A stretch of 64,000 nucleotides of DNA from Xestospongia muta (Eukaryota; Porifera; Demospongiae; Haplosclerida; Petrosiidae): NCBI GenBank assembly GCA_963693285.1, contig OY848924.1:557501-621500 (forward strand), in the 5' to 3' direction. The notes under the pieces are model-generated. The model had not been told where the DNA came from, made no database searches, and saw only the letters and a program-made list of their open reading frames with translations. Position numbers and translations under genes: made by a program. Below, piece by piece: positions 26,301 through 40,451 of the stretch (positions within the stretch are counted from its first letter, which is position 1; each line of letters begins with the position of its first letter).

Positions 26301-29300
26301 TAAAATAACTGTCTGTATACAGTCACAAGTCCTGTGCATATTGTTACTCCAGGTGTACAGTTTGATAGTGTGGTCTGCATGAGTTTGTTGTCGTTATGAC
26401 TCTGTTCACTATCTTCATGTTGACTATGTTCCATGTAGCTCTGATCTATAGAATTTCTCTATTTTTAGCTTTTAAGTTGTAAGATGTGTTTTTTTTTCTC
26501 CTTGATGTGGTAGTGGGATGCTGGGCTGGATTTTTTAAAAGATTCCTATACTCTGCTGTTCACCTTACTACTGTGTATATGTATATACAAGTGTGCTCAC
26601 TCTCGTGTTGTAGTTAATCTGATATTACAACTAACCTGACATTTAAGAGCTGTGTTCTTTTAGTAATAAAGGACATCAAAAAACTTGTTAGTCACTCACT
26701 CCAGCTACATGTAGTAAATCTTGTTATACACCAACTTTACAAAGTTTGTTTCCTAGGTAACTAATATGGTATTTGACTAGTTTCAAAGCTATTGATTCAA
26801 CTGTGTTACACACCTGTTATCAGTAATTCAGAGTACTAAAGAGGAGTAGGTTATGATATCAGATTTCGCACACGTTTGATGTATGGTTTTATTGTACTTT
26901 GATTTAGAACTGAAACATTAATTCTCTTGTAATTCACTATTGTCAATGTTAGGCCAGGGCCATGTGGGTATCAGTACATTAAAGGACACACATCACTGGT
27001 TCTGTAGTAGACAGTTGGGGTTTGTGGAAATGATCTTAGGGAGAGTTAGTCGCTGCATATATTCAACTGTAGGATATTTTCTGGTTTCCCATCCTTGATA
27101 CAATTATGTTGTATTAATGAGTTTAACTGGTACTTTTCTCATTAAAAGATGGTTATTATGTAATAACTATTGCTGATATTGTGAAATAAATAAACTTTAA
27201 AAAATGGCTCCACTCTTTACTCTGGTAGGCATTTGTGTTATGTCATTGGTACATATGGTGTTTTAATAAGACCAGTGTATAAAAAACAGTTATGATAGAA
27301 TGATAGTTAAGTTTAGATGACGTCCACCACAGAATGCAATTTGTGAAATTGGTTGTTTGCCATTTATTGTAATTTACTGTGCTAGCACTGCCTAACAATA
27401 GTGATCACCTCAAGGGAGGTTTTAATATTATTTATTGATTTTTATTCTCAAGACAAATATTATATTGCATATATTTTATATTCATTATTTAGACTGTTCT
27501 TTGATGCTTAAAATTAAACCAATATTCATAACTGGTTTATGTATGACTATAGTGATGGCCTCAGGGGAGGTTTTAATATTATTTATTGATCATTATTCTC
27601 AAGACAAATCTCACAATTATATATATTTTATATTCATTATTTGGACTGGTCTTTGATCCTTAAACTAAACCAGTATTCATAACTGGTTTATGCTGAGCAG
27701 GTATGCAATGAATATCATTATGGCTTTGTGAAATATGATATCTAGTCTTGTAGTATGTTATGTACAGTCTTATCTGTTTGTAGTGGAGGGTAGGAGTGTA
27801 ATCTAATTTAGACAATTTTAATGTGTTGTTGTTATTGCTTATATTAAGGCTCTCTTTATATATTGATGATGTTTATATTAGTTTTACTGATCTGATAGGT
27901 TAACTACGAGGTTGTAAGACTTTTATATGGAAGCCCTGTGTGTCAGTATGACCTTTGGGCATAGTCCAGTGGACCGTATCCTTTAATGCTTAATGTTTAG
28001 GGTTTAGGGGACAGAGCTCAATATTAAAATATCTTAAATTGAAGGTTTTTGGTACTTTCTTTATCACTTGTTACTGTTTACTGTGACTTGATGTGCCAAG
28101 TCAGAATCTTCACCTTGTAATTCACATATGCTGGGAGAGTCACTCCTCTATTTACTGTCTCCATGTGAACTAGAGGCTGAGTTCTTAAGTGTTTGGCTTA
28201 GGAAGATCTGCCTTCCTAAAGTATATAATGTGATTGTGGTTTTGTACATGTACTTAAAGTAAATAGATTAATGAATTTGTAATAGACACCTTGGATAGTG
28301 ACAGTGGATCAACCATTATCATTATAGATATACTGGTACAGGTATATTATTTAGTCAGAAATAGGTTTGTTAACTGATTTTCATATCTTCTATTAATAAT
28401 ATAATACCATTGTGAAGACATATTGTAACCTATAATTCTTAATAAGGCATTTTAAAGTTTGTGAAACTAGGTGTGTTTATTTCTGTTGACTGTATTCTCA
28501 TCTTTCTGTCTCTGGTACATAGCAACTGGTACAGTTTGTATATTATAACGTTGAGGGTCAGAGAGTCAGGTTGATAAATGTGGTTGGTAATGGCTTTCTC
28601 ACTTTTGTGTTATGTAACGTAGTGTGTAATCAGATGAGATACAATACTGTTCATGTATGTAAACTTGGTAACTGCTGGAAGTAGGCAGTACCATACTAAT
28701 AGTAGTATCTTAGGTCATTGTGGTAGGTACTGATGTTTACTAGTCTAGACCTCACGAATGGTAGCTATCCTAGATCACTGTGATAAATAATGATGTTCAC
28801 TAGTCTAGAGCTTACTAATGGTAGCTGTTTTAGGTCACTGTGGTAAGTACTATAGTCTAGAGCTACTAACGGTAGCTATCCTAAGTTGTGTAAATGATTG
28901 ATAAGACAATTTTTAAACACACCTTGGACTCAAATACAATGTGTCATTTGTCCCATCTATGTGATGTTGATACATGTAGAGACAGTACAGAGGATGGCTG
29001 ACAATCTAGCCTGCCTTTATATCAACAGTTCTCACAAGTACTCTCTAAATAACACAAACAGCTGGCAAAATAATGTTTCAATAAAATCGTTTGAGACCTT
29101 AAACACATTGAGTGCCTGCAGCTGATAATTAATGTTAATTATTTCACAGCCTCTTGAGACCTGGAGTCTCTCTTAGTTATGATAGCTGTGAAATAACTGG
29201 CCCAGTCTGTCCGTCACCACAATTATGGCTGGTGGTTTTGTAAAGGGTGTGTGTTAAAGGAAGCTAAAATATTTATATTGGCTTAATCTAATGCAATAAA

Positions 29301-32300
29301 ACAACACACTTGTTGCTTGTAAGGAGTAACTTTCATCCTAATGACTCCCTTACACAGTAAGGGTTTAACAAACATTTTTATGATTTATTATTGATCAATC
29401 ATGACACAATGTGTTGTTGTTGTTGTTGCAGTTGCAATATGATAGTAGGTATTTTGTTTTCTAATAGTTTTTTAAATGCTATATAAATAAACACATTATG
29501 TAGTAATTGTTTTTGTAACTTGTACTCATTGTGATGATACTTCTCTCCCTCTCTCTCTCCCTCTCTCTCCCTCCTCTCCCCCTCTCAATAGAGATTCCTT
29601 TCACAGTTCCCTCCTAATCCACATTCTATCGAGAGACCAAGTTCTGGAATATCCAGTTTCTCTTCACCATCATCCAGTAGAGGTAAGAAAATATATTCAA
29701 TCACTCAAATGGATACTCTGACTTCAGTGAAGTGTATCCATAGCAACATTGTGTTACATTGTGTTACATTGTTATATATATTGTTAATGTGCCTGCAGGC
29801 AAACAACTTAATTTAAAATTAATAGACCTGCAGGTGTAACCTGTGGCCTATATTGACTTATGGTTTCCACGATGGTTGTTGCCATGGCAACCACTATGAA
29901 GCCGTCTAAATACATCTGTGTTTTTGCATTCCTTTGACATTATTTTTATTATGGTTAAATTTTCTGAGTATGTCAGTAATGGTAGTGTACTGGTTAGCAG
30001 GAATTCAGACTGTTTATTCAAGTGTGGTTTGTTTAATATTACAATAAAAAAAAGTTTTATTAATATTGTTATTATAATTATAAATACATGTACACTATTG
30101 TACATTTTCATGTTTTTTACATGTACATGTAAATACATGACATGTACATATAAGGACAAGACTATATTAAATAATGTATGTGTGTGTACTGGAACTAATT
30201 TGGTATTTCATTGTGACATGTTTCACTTGGTATATTATTGTCACATTCAATCAAGTCGACTTTACTCACTAGGTACACTGTCATTGCCCTTTTTCTGCTT
30301 TAAAATAGAACTTGGGAGCATTGTACTTTAATATCACTTATCAATGTCAGTCAAGTTTACAATGAATGCTCTTTATAGCAGACATTTTGGAGCCTTAGAA
30401 TAAAGGCATTCTCAATATAGAGTACATTGAAAGTATTAGCATTGATTAATACAAGTGCCTTTGATATAAAGACTTTCCTATGGGAGTAGGGTATTGAGGT
30501 TTTAGTAGTGGGACTAGACAAAGAACTTTCATTGTCTTTGAGTGTCTTTGATTTTCACACAAGGAAGAGACTAGGATATATTTCACTTTCAATTGATATG
30601 TATAAATTTTATTTATTCACTTATTTCATAGGGATTTTTTATGAGCAAACATTGATGTAACCACAATCAATTTTATGACAATTTCACTAATTTTTGTCTG
30701 CATTCTTTAACTGCCTACTTTCTCTCCCCCTCACTCCCTCCCTCCTTCCAGGTTCAACTCCAGAACCAGAAGAGAATGATCCCCCAGATCAAAAGTCGAC
30801 TAACTTTCAAAGTAGTTCCACAGATGACGAGCTGTTTTGCCTTGTACCAGGTCGCCTCTCTTTATTAAGTGCTACACAAAAGTATAGAGTTTCCTTGGAC
30901 GAAGTTCGAAGACGTCTTTCAAATCCAGAATGTCTTAATGCATCAGTACTTGGTGGAATACTTAGAAGGTATAGATTTTTATTGATTTATTATGTGGGAG
31001 AGCAGAAATAATTGAATTATATCGGCTAATAGTAAAAAAAATGATGTGGTTTCATTGTAACTGTGTGTCTTGTTGTTCAAACGATGAGTAGGGTAGTGCA
31101 GACATCTGTGGTGGTTTGTGGCTGTTGTCATAAGCAAGGTTTCTTCATTATAGCCAACAAATAACTTCATTTACAGAACAAACAATACATTAAACTTACA
31201 ATATACATGTATATGGCATACACACGTAGGGACTATTATCTTGTAGATGGACACATGGGAACTCACTATAAACGAATTAGCTGAATCAATACTATCTTTG
31301 ACTTTTAAAGTGATACTCTATACGTTAAGGAAACTGACAATGATATTAAATTAATTGTATTGTCTAGTGTGATAAGACCTCCAACAGTTTAGCACTTAAG
31401 GAATATAAACTTAGCTTTGACAAACATACTGATACAATGATTGAATCCATCTAAGGAGAATAGGGTCAGTTGAAGGAGTTACTGTTGGAGATATTGATAG
31501 CCAAAAGGAGAGCCAGCTATCAATTAGACTTGTTATTGAGTTTTGTGAGTTTGTTGTAAACGTTAGGTGTCCAGCCATAAACAATGCTATATGCATACCG
31601 TGGAAATAGATTAGCTTTCTTAGCATAATATAATAATTAATACGTAAATAATAGTTACTGTATTAAACTGTATTATAGATCTATGATGTCTAGAAATTTA
31701 TAACAATTGAGATCACTAATGACCTGTTATATGATGCACGTGTAACAAATGTTATTGACGATAACAAAGATGAATTAGTGTGTATCAAAGTATTTATCAT
31801 CTTTGTTTATTTTGTGTTAGTTTTGAGATTCGGTTACTATTATATTATTGTGGGTGGCTTTCTGTGACTAGTTCTTTAGACTTGTTTGTATAGGTAATGG
31901 ATATTGTCGAGATAGTATGATTGATGATTACATAATTTAGACTGCGTCGGTCTTTGTATTGTCTTGTATTTTGTTAGTAATTTATCACTATCTAGGTCAC
32001 TAGTAAGTATTGATTCATTAGTCTCGAGGTTAGTAATGTAGCTGCTATCTTAGGTCACTATGATAAGCACAGATGTTCACTAGTCTACAATTTGTTATGT
32101 TAGCTAATGTTAGGTAACCTAGGTTACTGTGGTAAGTACTGATGTTTACTAGTCTAGAGCTTATTAATGGTAGCTATCCTAGGTCACTGTGGTAAGTACT
32201 GATGTTCACTAGTCTAGAGCTTACTAATGGTAGCTATCCTAGGTCATTGTGGTAAGTACTGATGTTCACTAGTCTAGAGCTTACTAATGGTAGCTATCCT

Positions 32301-33775
32301 AGGTCATTGTGGTAAGTACTGATGTTCACTAGTCTAGAGCTTACTAATGGTAGCTATCCTAGGTCACTGTGGTAAGTACTGATGTTTACTAGTCTAGAGC
32401 TTACTAATGGTAGCTATCCTAGGTCAGTGTGGTAAGTACTGATGTTCACTAGTCTAGAGCTTACTAATGGTAGCTATCCTAGGTCACTGTGGTAAGTACT
32501 GATGTTCACTAGTCTAGAGCTTACTAATGGTAGCTATCCTAGCTCATTGTGGTAAGTACTGATGTTCACTAGTCTAGTGGTAGATGTCCTTGGTCACTGT
32601 GGGATTTTCACTAGTCTAAATATCTTAATTGTAGGTGATCTAGAGTTATCCTAGATTATTGTGAATATGTATGTACAGAAGTCATTGTAATGTCTGATAA
32701 TTTGTAGTGTCTCATTAGTGGTGGTAATACAATACTATTGATAGGTATGTGATGTCTAAAGTGGGAAATTATTACTACTCTTTGTGCTCTAATTGGACAA
32801 ATATGTAGCTATCCAATAACACACTACCTATTACTATGCATTGTGAGGCTTGACCTTTGACATCTGATTGCCTGAGAAGGGTATACCAACTTCTGATAAG
32901 GATGTTTGTTCAGTATATATAGTATAGTTTTTGTGCTATCTTGTGCAATCTAGCTATTTAAACTCCTACTCTGGTATGATTCAATTATAGTATTCATGTG
33001 TAAACAGCAGCAATAAAATATGAAGTCAGTTGTATAAACTATATCCTTGGGCAATAATACTGGTTTTGATAATTTTAGAGTTAGAATTTATTGATACACA
33101 GTGATTGTCTAGACATTGTGTCTATTCTTTTTAATAAAGAGTGTAGAGTAATGGACTGTTTTCTACGTTATATGTGTATTATGCAGCTTGTACATCATTC
33201 TATGTGAAGTATTTGCATATATATAGTGGGATTGTAGTTGTGGATTGTAAATGATGCTTGAAATGTGACTGATTTAATGGATTATAGAGTGTATCAAGAT
33301 TTTATTTAATTTATCATGTTCGTTATTCATGATAAATCGTCTCTCCCACACACACACACCACGAAAAAATGTTATAAATTTAGCATATTAATAATGTAAC
33401 ATGGTATGCTGTACCTCCTCTTCCAGTAACGATAACTTGTATAATATAATTTATTATCTCATATTTTAAATGTATTATTTTATTTAACATTTCTTTTTCT
33501 TTTCAATAGAGCCAAGTCCAAAAATGGCGGACATCACCTTAGACAGAGACTTGAGGCCAAAGGGCTCTCTCTTCCAGCTGGTCGCAGAAAAGCGACGGAA
33601 TTATCTCTGCTAACATCTCTTGTTGAAGGAGAAGCTCTTCATCTTGCTGAAGATTTCCGACGTTTGTGTGAGAGTGCTTTTCCTCATACGGAATTAGCTC
33701 AGATTATTGGTGCTCAGCATATTAACACTCCACATGTTGATAGAAGAATATCCATGGTACAAGCAGCACAGTAAG

Positions 33776-33844
<69 letters not shown>

Positions 33845-34294
33845 CACACACACACACACACTTCCATACCTAACTAACTTATTATTAATCTTATTTTCAG
33901 GGTACTTATTCAAGAGCTTCAGGCCATGGTCAATACTGTAGGAGGTCCCACAAACCTACGTCCTGATGACCCGTCAAATCCATATCCCGGTCTAACAAAT
34001 TTCAGCTTGCTATCTCACGGATTTGGTAATCCTAACATTAGTGCTTGTTTATCTGTAATTCAAAATTACTTCAACGAGTTATTGGCTGTTTACGAGGGGG
34101 GAAAGTCTATGATGAACTTACCATATGCTGGAGCTAACCACACCCCTTCTCAATTTGCCAGAAATACCAGTCATCCTACTATACAACCGGACCTTTTTTC
34201 ATTGAAGCAACCATTTCCGAAACTAGACTCTTTGCAACATCAAGGATTATCTTTGAAACAAGAAGCTAATACATCATGTCATCGTAAATTCTAA
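23348..34294 (+). CDS. TFAP2: AP-2 family transcription factor
   Basis: Sequence-specific DNA-binding regulator of the AP-2 family, which binds as a dimer to GCC(N3)GGC-type sites in the nucleus. Six exons: 23348-23449, 23502-24662, 29592-29682, 30752-30968, 33510-33770, 33901-34294, giving 741 residues against about 430-450 in vertebrates. The excess is a long Ser/Thr/Pro-rich N-terminal region (residues 35-450), likely the transactivation domain. The DNA-binding and helix-span-helix dimerisation region starts at VPGR (483-486) with [36 protein letters not shown] and [10 protein letters not shown], all family signatures. Acceptors before exons 3 and 4 have long C/T tracts. Intron 2 is 4.9 kb and intron 4 is 2.5 kb, both with 60-bp repeats. 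Reading on past 24662 gives a possible shorter isoform ending at 24710 that lacks the DNA-binding region. Confidence 0.93.
24700..24925 (+). repeat. 60-bp intron-like repeat, TFAP2 intron 2 start
   Basis: About four degenerate units in sense orientation, starting about 40 bases after the exon 2 donor. Confidence 0.85.
27400..27700 (+). repeat. 150-bp tandem duplication in TFAP2 intron 2
   Basis: Two diverged copies about 150 bases apart, each starting with GGGAGGTTTTAATATT and ending with an imperfect hairpin AAACCAGTATTCATAACTGGTTT. Confidence 0.7.
28690..28885 (+). repeat. 60-bp intron-like repeat, TFAP2 intron 2
   Basis: Three to four diverged sense-oriented units in the interior of the intron, away from exons. 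Confidence 0.8.
29878..29891. promoter_or_regulatory. Perfect X-box palindrome
   Basis: GTTGCCATGGCAAC, a perfect 14-bp inverted repeat fitting the RFX X-box consensus GTNRCC-AT-RGYAAC, in TFAP2 intron 3. Whether it is bound is unknown. Confidence 0.45.
31985..32610 (+). repeat. 60-bp intron-like tandem repeat, TFAP2 intron 4
   Basis: About ten sense-oriented units, the central seven nearly identical, with degenerate units on both sides. The intact units carry the GTAAGT donor, TACTAAT and CCTAG. Confidence 0.95.
33777..33860 (+). repeat. (CT)n(CA)n microsatellite in TFAP2 intron 5
   Basis: Begins directly after the exon 5 donor (GTAAGTGA) and occupies most of the 130-base intron, pyrimidine-rich on the sense strand. 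Confidence 0.95.
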
Positions 34295-35524
34295 CATGTC
34301 AAACAGGTATATTAATCCTGTTTTATACATGTCAAACGGGTTTATTAATCCTGTTTTGTACTTGCGTTGTATGTAATATCAATTCAGTTATCACTACTTG
34401 TAAGTAATTGATTTATTTTTATCTTGTGTTAATTTGTATTGTGTGGTGTGTCATTACCCATTATTACATTATGTGTGTGTCATTGTACGTGTAATGAATG
34501 TACTTGTATCAAATTATTATCAATTTTTTCAATCATTTAAGTCTCAAATCTTAAGATGATTCTGTTATCACTTTGTTTATTATAATAAACATAATATTAT
34601 TTGATTAAAAAATTTAAATATTAATTTGACAAATTAAAACGTAATAATTGAGGAGAGTATCTAATGTTATTTATCTGGATACAATTCATCTCCTCCTACT
34701 TGGACATAAAGGATATCAGTAATTATTATAATAATGATAATGTTTGACAACATTACTAATGAATATTGTCTTGTGTTAATTACTTGAAAAATGATCTTAA
34801 TTATATGGGACGCTGTTTGTATCAAAATTGGAAAGTTATGATGGTATATTTAATAAGCTATCATAACAGTTGATTTATTATTTATTTAATAAATTAGTAT
34901 TATTTAGTAAATTATATATTATTTAATAAATCAAGTATTATTTAATAAATTATACATTATTTAATAAAATTATAATTTACTAAATAATGCTTGATTAAAT
35001 CATAAATTATATATTACTAAATAATACTTAATTTATTAAATTATAGTAAATTATACATTATCTAATAAACCACAAGTAAATTTAACAAATAATAAACATT
35101 AAAAATATATCATAACCTGTTAACTGTACTATTGAATACATTTAATTTTGATACAAATAGCACTATAATAAAAGTAGTCATAGGATAAATTGATAGTCTC
35201 AAATTGTAACAAAGTAAATTTATGTGGGCGTTGTAACCTCACACTCTTGTTCTGATAGCAACGTAGACTATTTTTGTTAGCAAACCAATATTACACTAAT
35301 ACTGATAAAAATAAGTATCAGAAAAACTACACACATTAGTCTGAGCAAAGGAATACTAAACCCTGAACCCTAAACGTTGTACTATCTCCTAGTCTCTTTA
35401 ACTTTTTGACTGAACTCTCTGCTCTCTCCATCTGGATGTTTAACACAATCATGTCAAAATATTATAATAATAATTCTGAAAACTCTGAAGTAACTATTAT
35501 TACAAAATACATTAATTTGTAAAA
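34295..35524. other. Convergent intergenic region TFAP2/EIF3H
   Basis: Holds the 3' ends of both genes. No gene seen. Very AT-rich, dominated by TTTAATAAATTA-type sequence. Confidence 0.5.
34845..35062. repeat. AT-rich imperfect inverted repeat
   Basis: Runs of ATTATTTAATAAATTA on the left are answered by TAATTTACTAAATAAT and TAATTTATTAAATTA on the right, centred near 34970. A long hairpin is possible. Confidence 0.55.
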
Positions 35525-37448
<1,924 letters not shown>

Positions 37449-37582
37449 CTTGACTCTACAGGACCACGTGGAAAATGACCACACCCACTTAATCATGTCT
37501 GTTTCCTACTTCATCAGGCAACCATATATATTGAGGCAACTAATTAAAAGCAGCAATTTTATTAAGGTCTCTAAGTTACAAG
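37449..37582. promoter_or_regulatory. Bidirectional promoter EIF3H/48-residue gene
   Basis: 134 bases between start codons. A CACGTG E-box at 37465-37470 lies 17 bases from the EIF3H ATG, next to a CCACACCCAC motif. Confidence 0.6.
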
Positions 37583-38074
37583 ATGTCAGGTCGTGGTAAA
37601 GGTGTAGCTAAAGGTACTGAATCTATTAAATCAGAGACTCAGTCAATGGGAGAGTCTACTGGTACTACTACTTCTGAAACTGATAAGAAGAACAAGGTAT
37701 GTTGAAGTGTCAATGTAGTATTGCAAACTAGTTGCTTATTTGTATGGTGTGTAAAAGTGTAGTATTTGGAAAGATTGAATAGAACTATATGTTTATGTAC
37801 TAAGATGTAGTTTTGGAGGCATTGAAATAAGGGTATGGGAATGAGCCTGTGGTATATGGATTAGCGAAATAATGAGGGTATTGGAATGGGGTAATGAGTG
37901 AATAGAACTGAGTGTTTGGTATATGTATATTGGTGAATGAGGGTTTATAATGAGGCTATGTTAGGGAATGAGGGTATAGGAGTGAAGTTATATGTATGAG
38001 ATTATAGGAATGAGATTTATGTTGATTGTTTTGTCCTTTAGAGCTCAGGTGATAAAGAAGAAAAGGAGAAGTGA
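37583..38074 (+). CDS. Small hydrophilic 48-residue protein
   Basis: Two exons, 37583-37696 and 38042-38074, both phase 0, encode 48 residues. The N-terminus MSGRGKG is identical to that of histone H4, but no histone fold follows; the rest is Ser/Thr/Glu/Lys-rich and probably disordered, ending in KEEKEK. The ATG context, donor GTATGT, acceptor TTTAG and a downstream AATAAA support a real transcript paired with EIF3H. No family recognised. Confidence 0.6.
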
Positions 38075-40451
38075 AACAATGCAGATCCAAAGAGAACAAT
38101 AGTTTCATTGTGTCATATACAATACCATATATAATACCTTTATTATCTTTCTAATGTTTGTACAAAGGAACATTTTAACAATAAAGTTTAATATTACTAT
38201 TATCAAATGGGTAATATATAATCATTCCTGTGGTATTAGAAAGACATATTGTTACTATGGTGACTGTTGCTATAGTATTTCGTTAACTATAACTAAAAAC
38301 TAAAACCTTTCAGTTTAGTAATTATATTAAAATTTATTATTTTTTTATTTATTATAATTTTATTGTAATTATGTTTTAATTAACTAACAATAACTAATTT
38401 AAAATTATCTACTGAGGAAACAAAATTAACTAAGTATGACTAAAACTATTGTGATAGGTTGTAAAATTAACAATAACTAATATTATTTTAAAATATATAA
38501 AACTATAATAAAAATTATATGCTGAGTGAACAAAACTAGCTGTAACTAATTATAAGTAACTGTAAGTGATTAAACCTGTTAGTGATATTGATACACACAG
38601 AAGTTGAACCATAATATAATTGATGATAGAAATCAATTACTAACTAGCCTTTCAATACTAATAAATAGAACCTAGTAGCATATATATCTTTGCAAGATGT
38701 CCGCTAACTACATTTAGCAGTCAGAGTATATCACTTGATGAGGGGAAATCAATTCTTTGATTTTCACATTTCTATGTGATTTTGAATTGTGGGAGATCTT
38801 GAGCTCTCAGATCTGTTCTTTCTCTCTCTCTCTGCTCCCTTAGAATGAATTATCAATCTATTACATTCAGTATATGTTGTTTGTACTGTATCTACTGTTT
38901 GTGCTTACTTCTGCTATTAATAGTAAATTCTCAGGATTTCGTTATGTGGAATCCATTCTCTGGCTCTTGTAATCTCTGGCTTTGTTGTTAGAAATCAATT
39001 GTGTGAATCTTGTCAAGCATCAAATTTCTAGCTAAGGAAAAGGAACCAATTCTCTGATTTCATATACTGTCTTAGATTCTCAGACTCATTGGTTTGTTTT
39101 CATGTGTTTATATGTCCATGAAATTGTGGAGAAGATTCGGTTTTCTTTCATGTTATTGTTCATATAATTGCAGTAGATCTGAGAATTAAATTATCAGATC
39201 TGTTCTTTTTCTCTACGCTTTAGAATGAATTCTCAGTATATTATATTATATTCAATATATTATATTATATTCAATATATTATATTGTATTCAGTATATTA
39301 TATTATATTCAGTATATTATATTATATTCAATATATTATATTGTATTCAATATATTATATTGTATTCAGTATATTATATTATATTCAGTATATTATATTA
39401 TATTCAGTATATTATATTATATTCAATATATTATATTATATTCAATATATTATATTATATTCAGTATATTATATTGTTTAACTCTTGGTTTTTTCAGACT
39501 GATGAAAGATTTCAACATGGATCAATGTTAAATCCCATGGCATTACAAATCATTTCTATTGGTCCATTTTCTAATTCAAACTATGGACTATTATGTTTTT
39601 AAGATGAGAATTAAACCAAATAAACAAATCTAGTTATGGCACCTTGTTAAGTGTTTACATTAATGACCCCCTGTATTTCACAGATTTTAGTTTAACATCA
39701 TTACCATAGTAACGATAAGTAGCACATAGTAATGAACATAATATCAACATTATTATAGGAACTAGTATAATATAGCAACAACTGCAGCAACATAACCATA
39801 GTAACATTCACTATAGTAACAATCACACTATCAGCATTACTTAGCAACAAATATTGAATCTTAGCAACATATACTGTAGCAACATCACCATAGTAACATT
39901 TACTATAGTAACAATCACACTATCAGCATTACTTAGCAGCAAATATTGAATCTTAGCAACATATACTGTAGCAACATCACCATAGCAACAACATATATGT
40001 CACAATAGTAACAGTTGGTACAATTTACCATAATAACAATTATTACAATGTTACAACATTAATCATAATAGTAATATGCTATTATTACTATATTATCATT
40101 AAAAACGTTAGCTAAAAGTTTTTATAATGCAATTCTAATCTGTCACTATACCAATATACATCAATATATTACCAAAGTGAGCTAATATTAAAGATAGCTA
40201 AATTAATAACTAATTTATATACACCACAAGAATAATGATCAAAGATTTTCATTGTAAAATGCACTTTTAATTTTTTGCAATAATTATTAAGACACAAAAC
40301 AAGTGATAATACAAAGAAATAGTAAGAAAAATTATTACATTTACTATATTATGATGTAAAGAGATGATAACTAGAACCACATATATGTCATGTGATTACA
40401 CTGTGATATTACATCATTGTCATGTGATCATGAAATGACTTATACAATAAA
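38075..40451. other. Gene-free region with repeats
   Basis: Besides the array at 39225-39480, a phrase with CAGATCTGTTCTTT and TTAGAATGAATT occurs twice (about 38805-38860 and 39195-39235). At 39690-40000 CATAGTAAC/TAGCAACA motifs recur many times, including a duplicated block of about 100 bases. No coding frame seen. Confidence 0.5.
39225..39480 (+). repeat. 19-bp AT-rich tandem repeat
   Basis: About thirteen units of AATATATTATATTATATTC with A/G variation (CAATATATT, CAGTATATT). Long open frames of Tyr/Ile here are artefacts. Confidence 0.95.

Noticed and set aside
37583..37640. Histone H4 gene
   Set aside because: Only the first seven residues match; no histone fold follows.
39225..39602. 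125-residue Tyr/Ile-rich frame
   Set aside because: Translation of the 19-bp AT repeat; no splice or start evidence.
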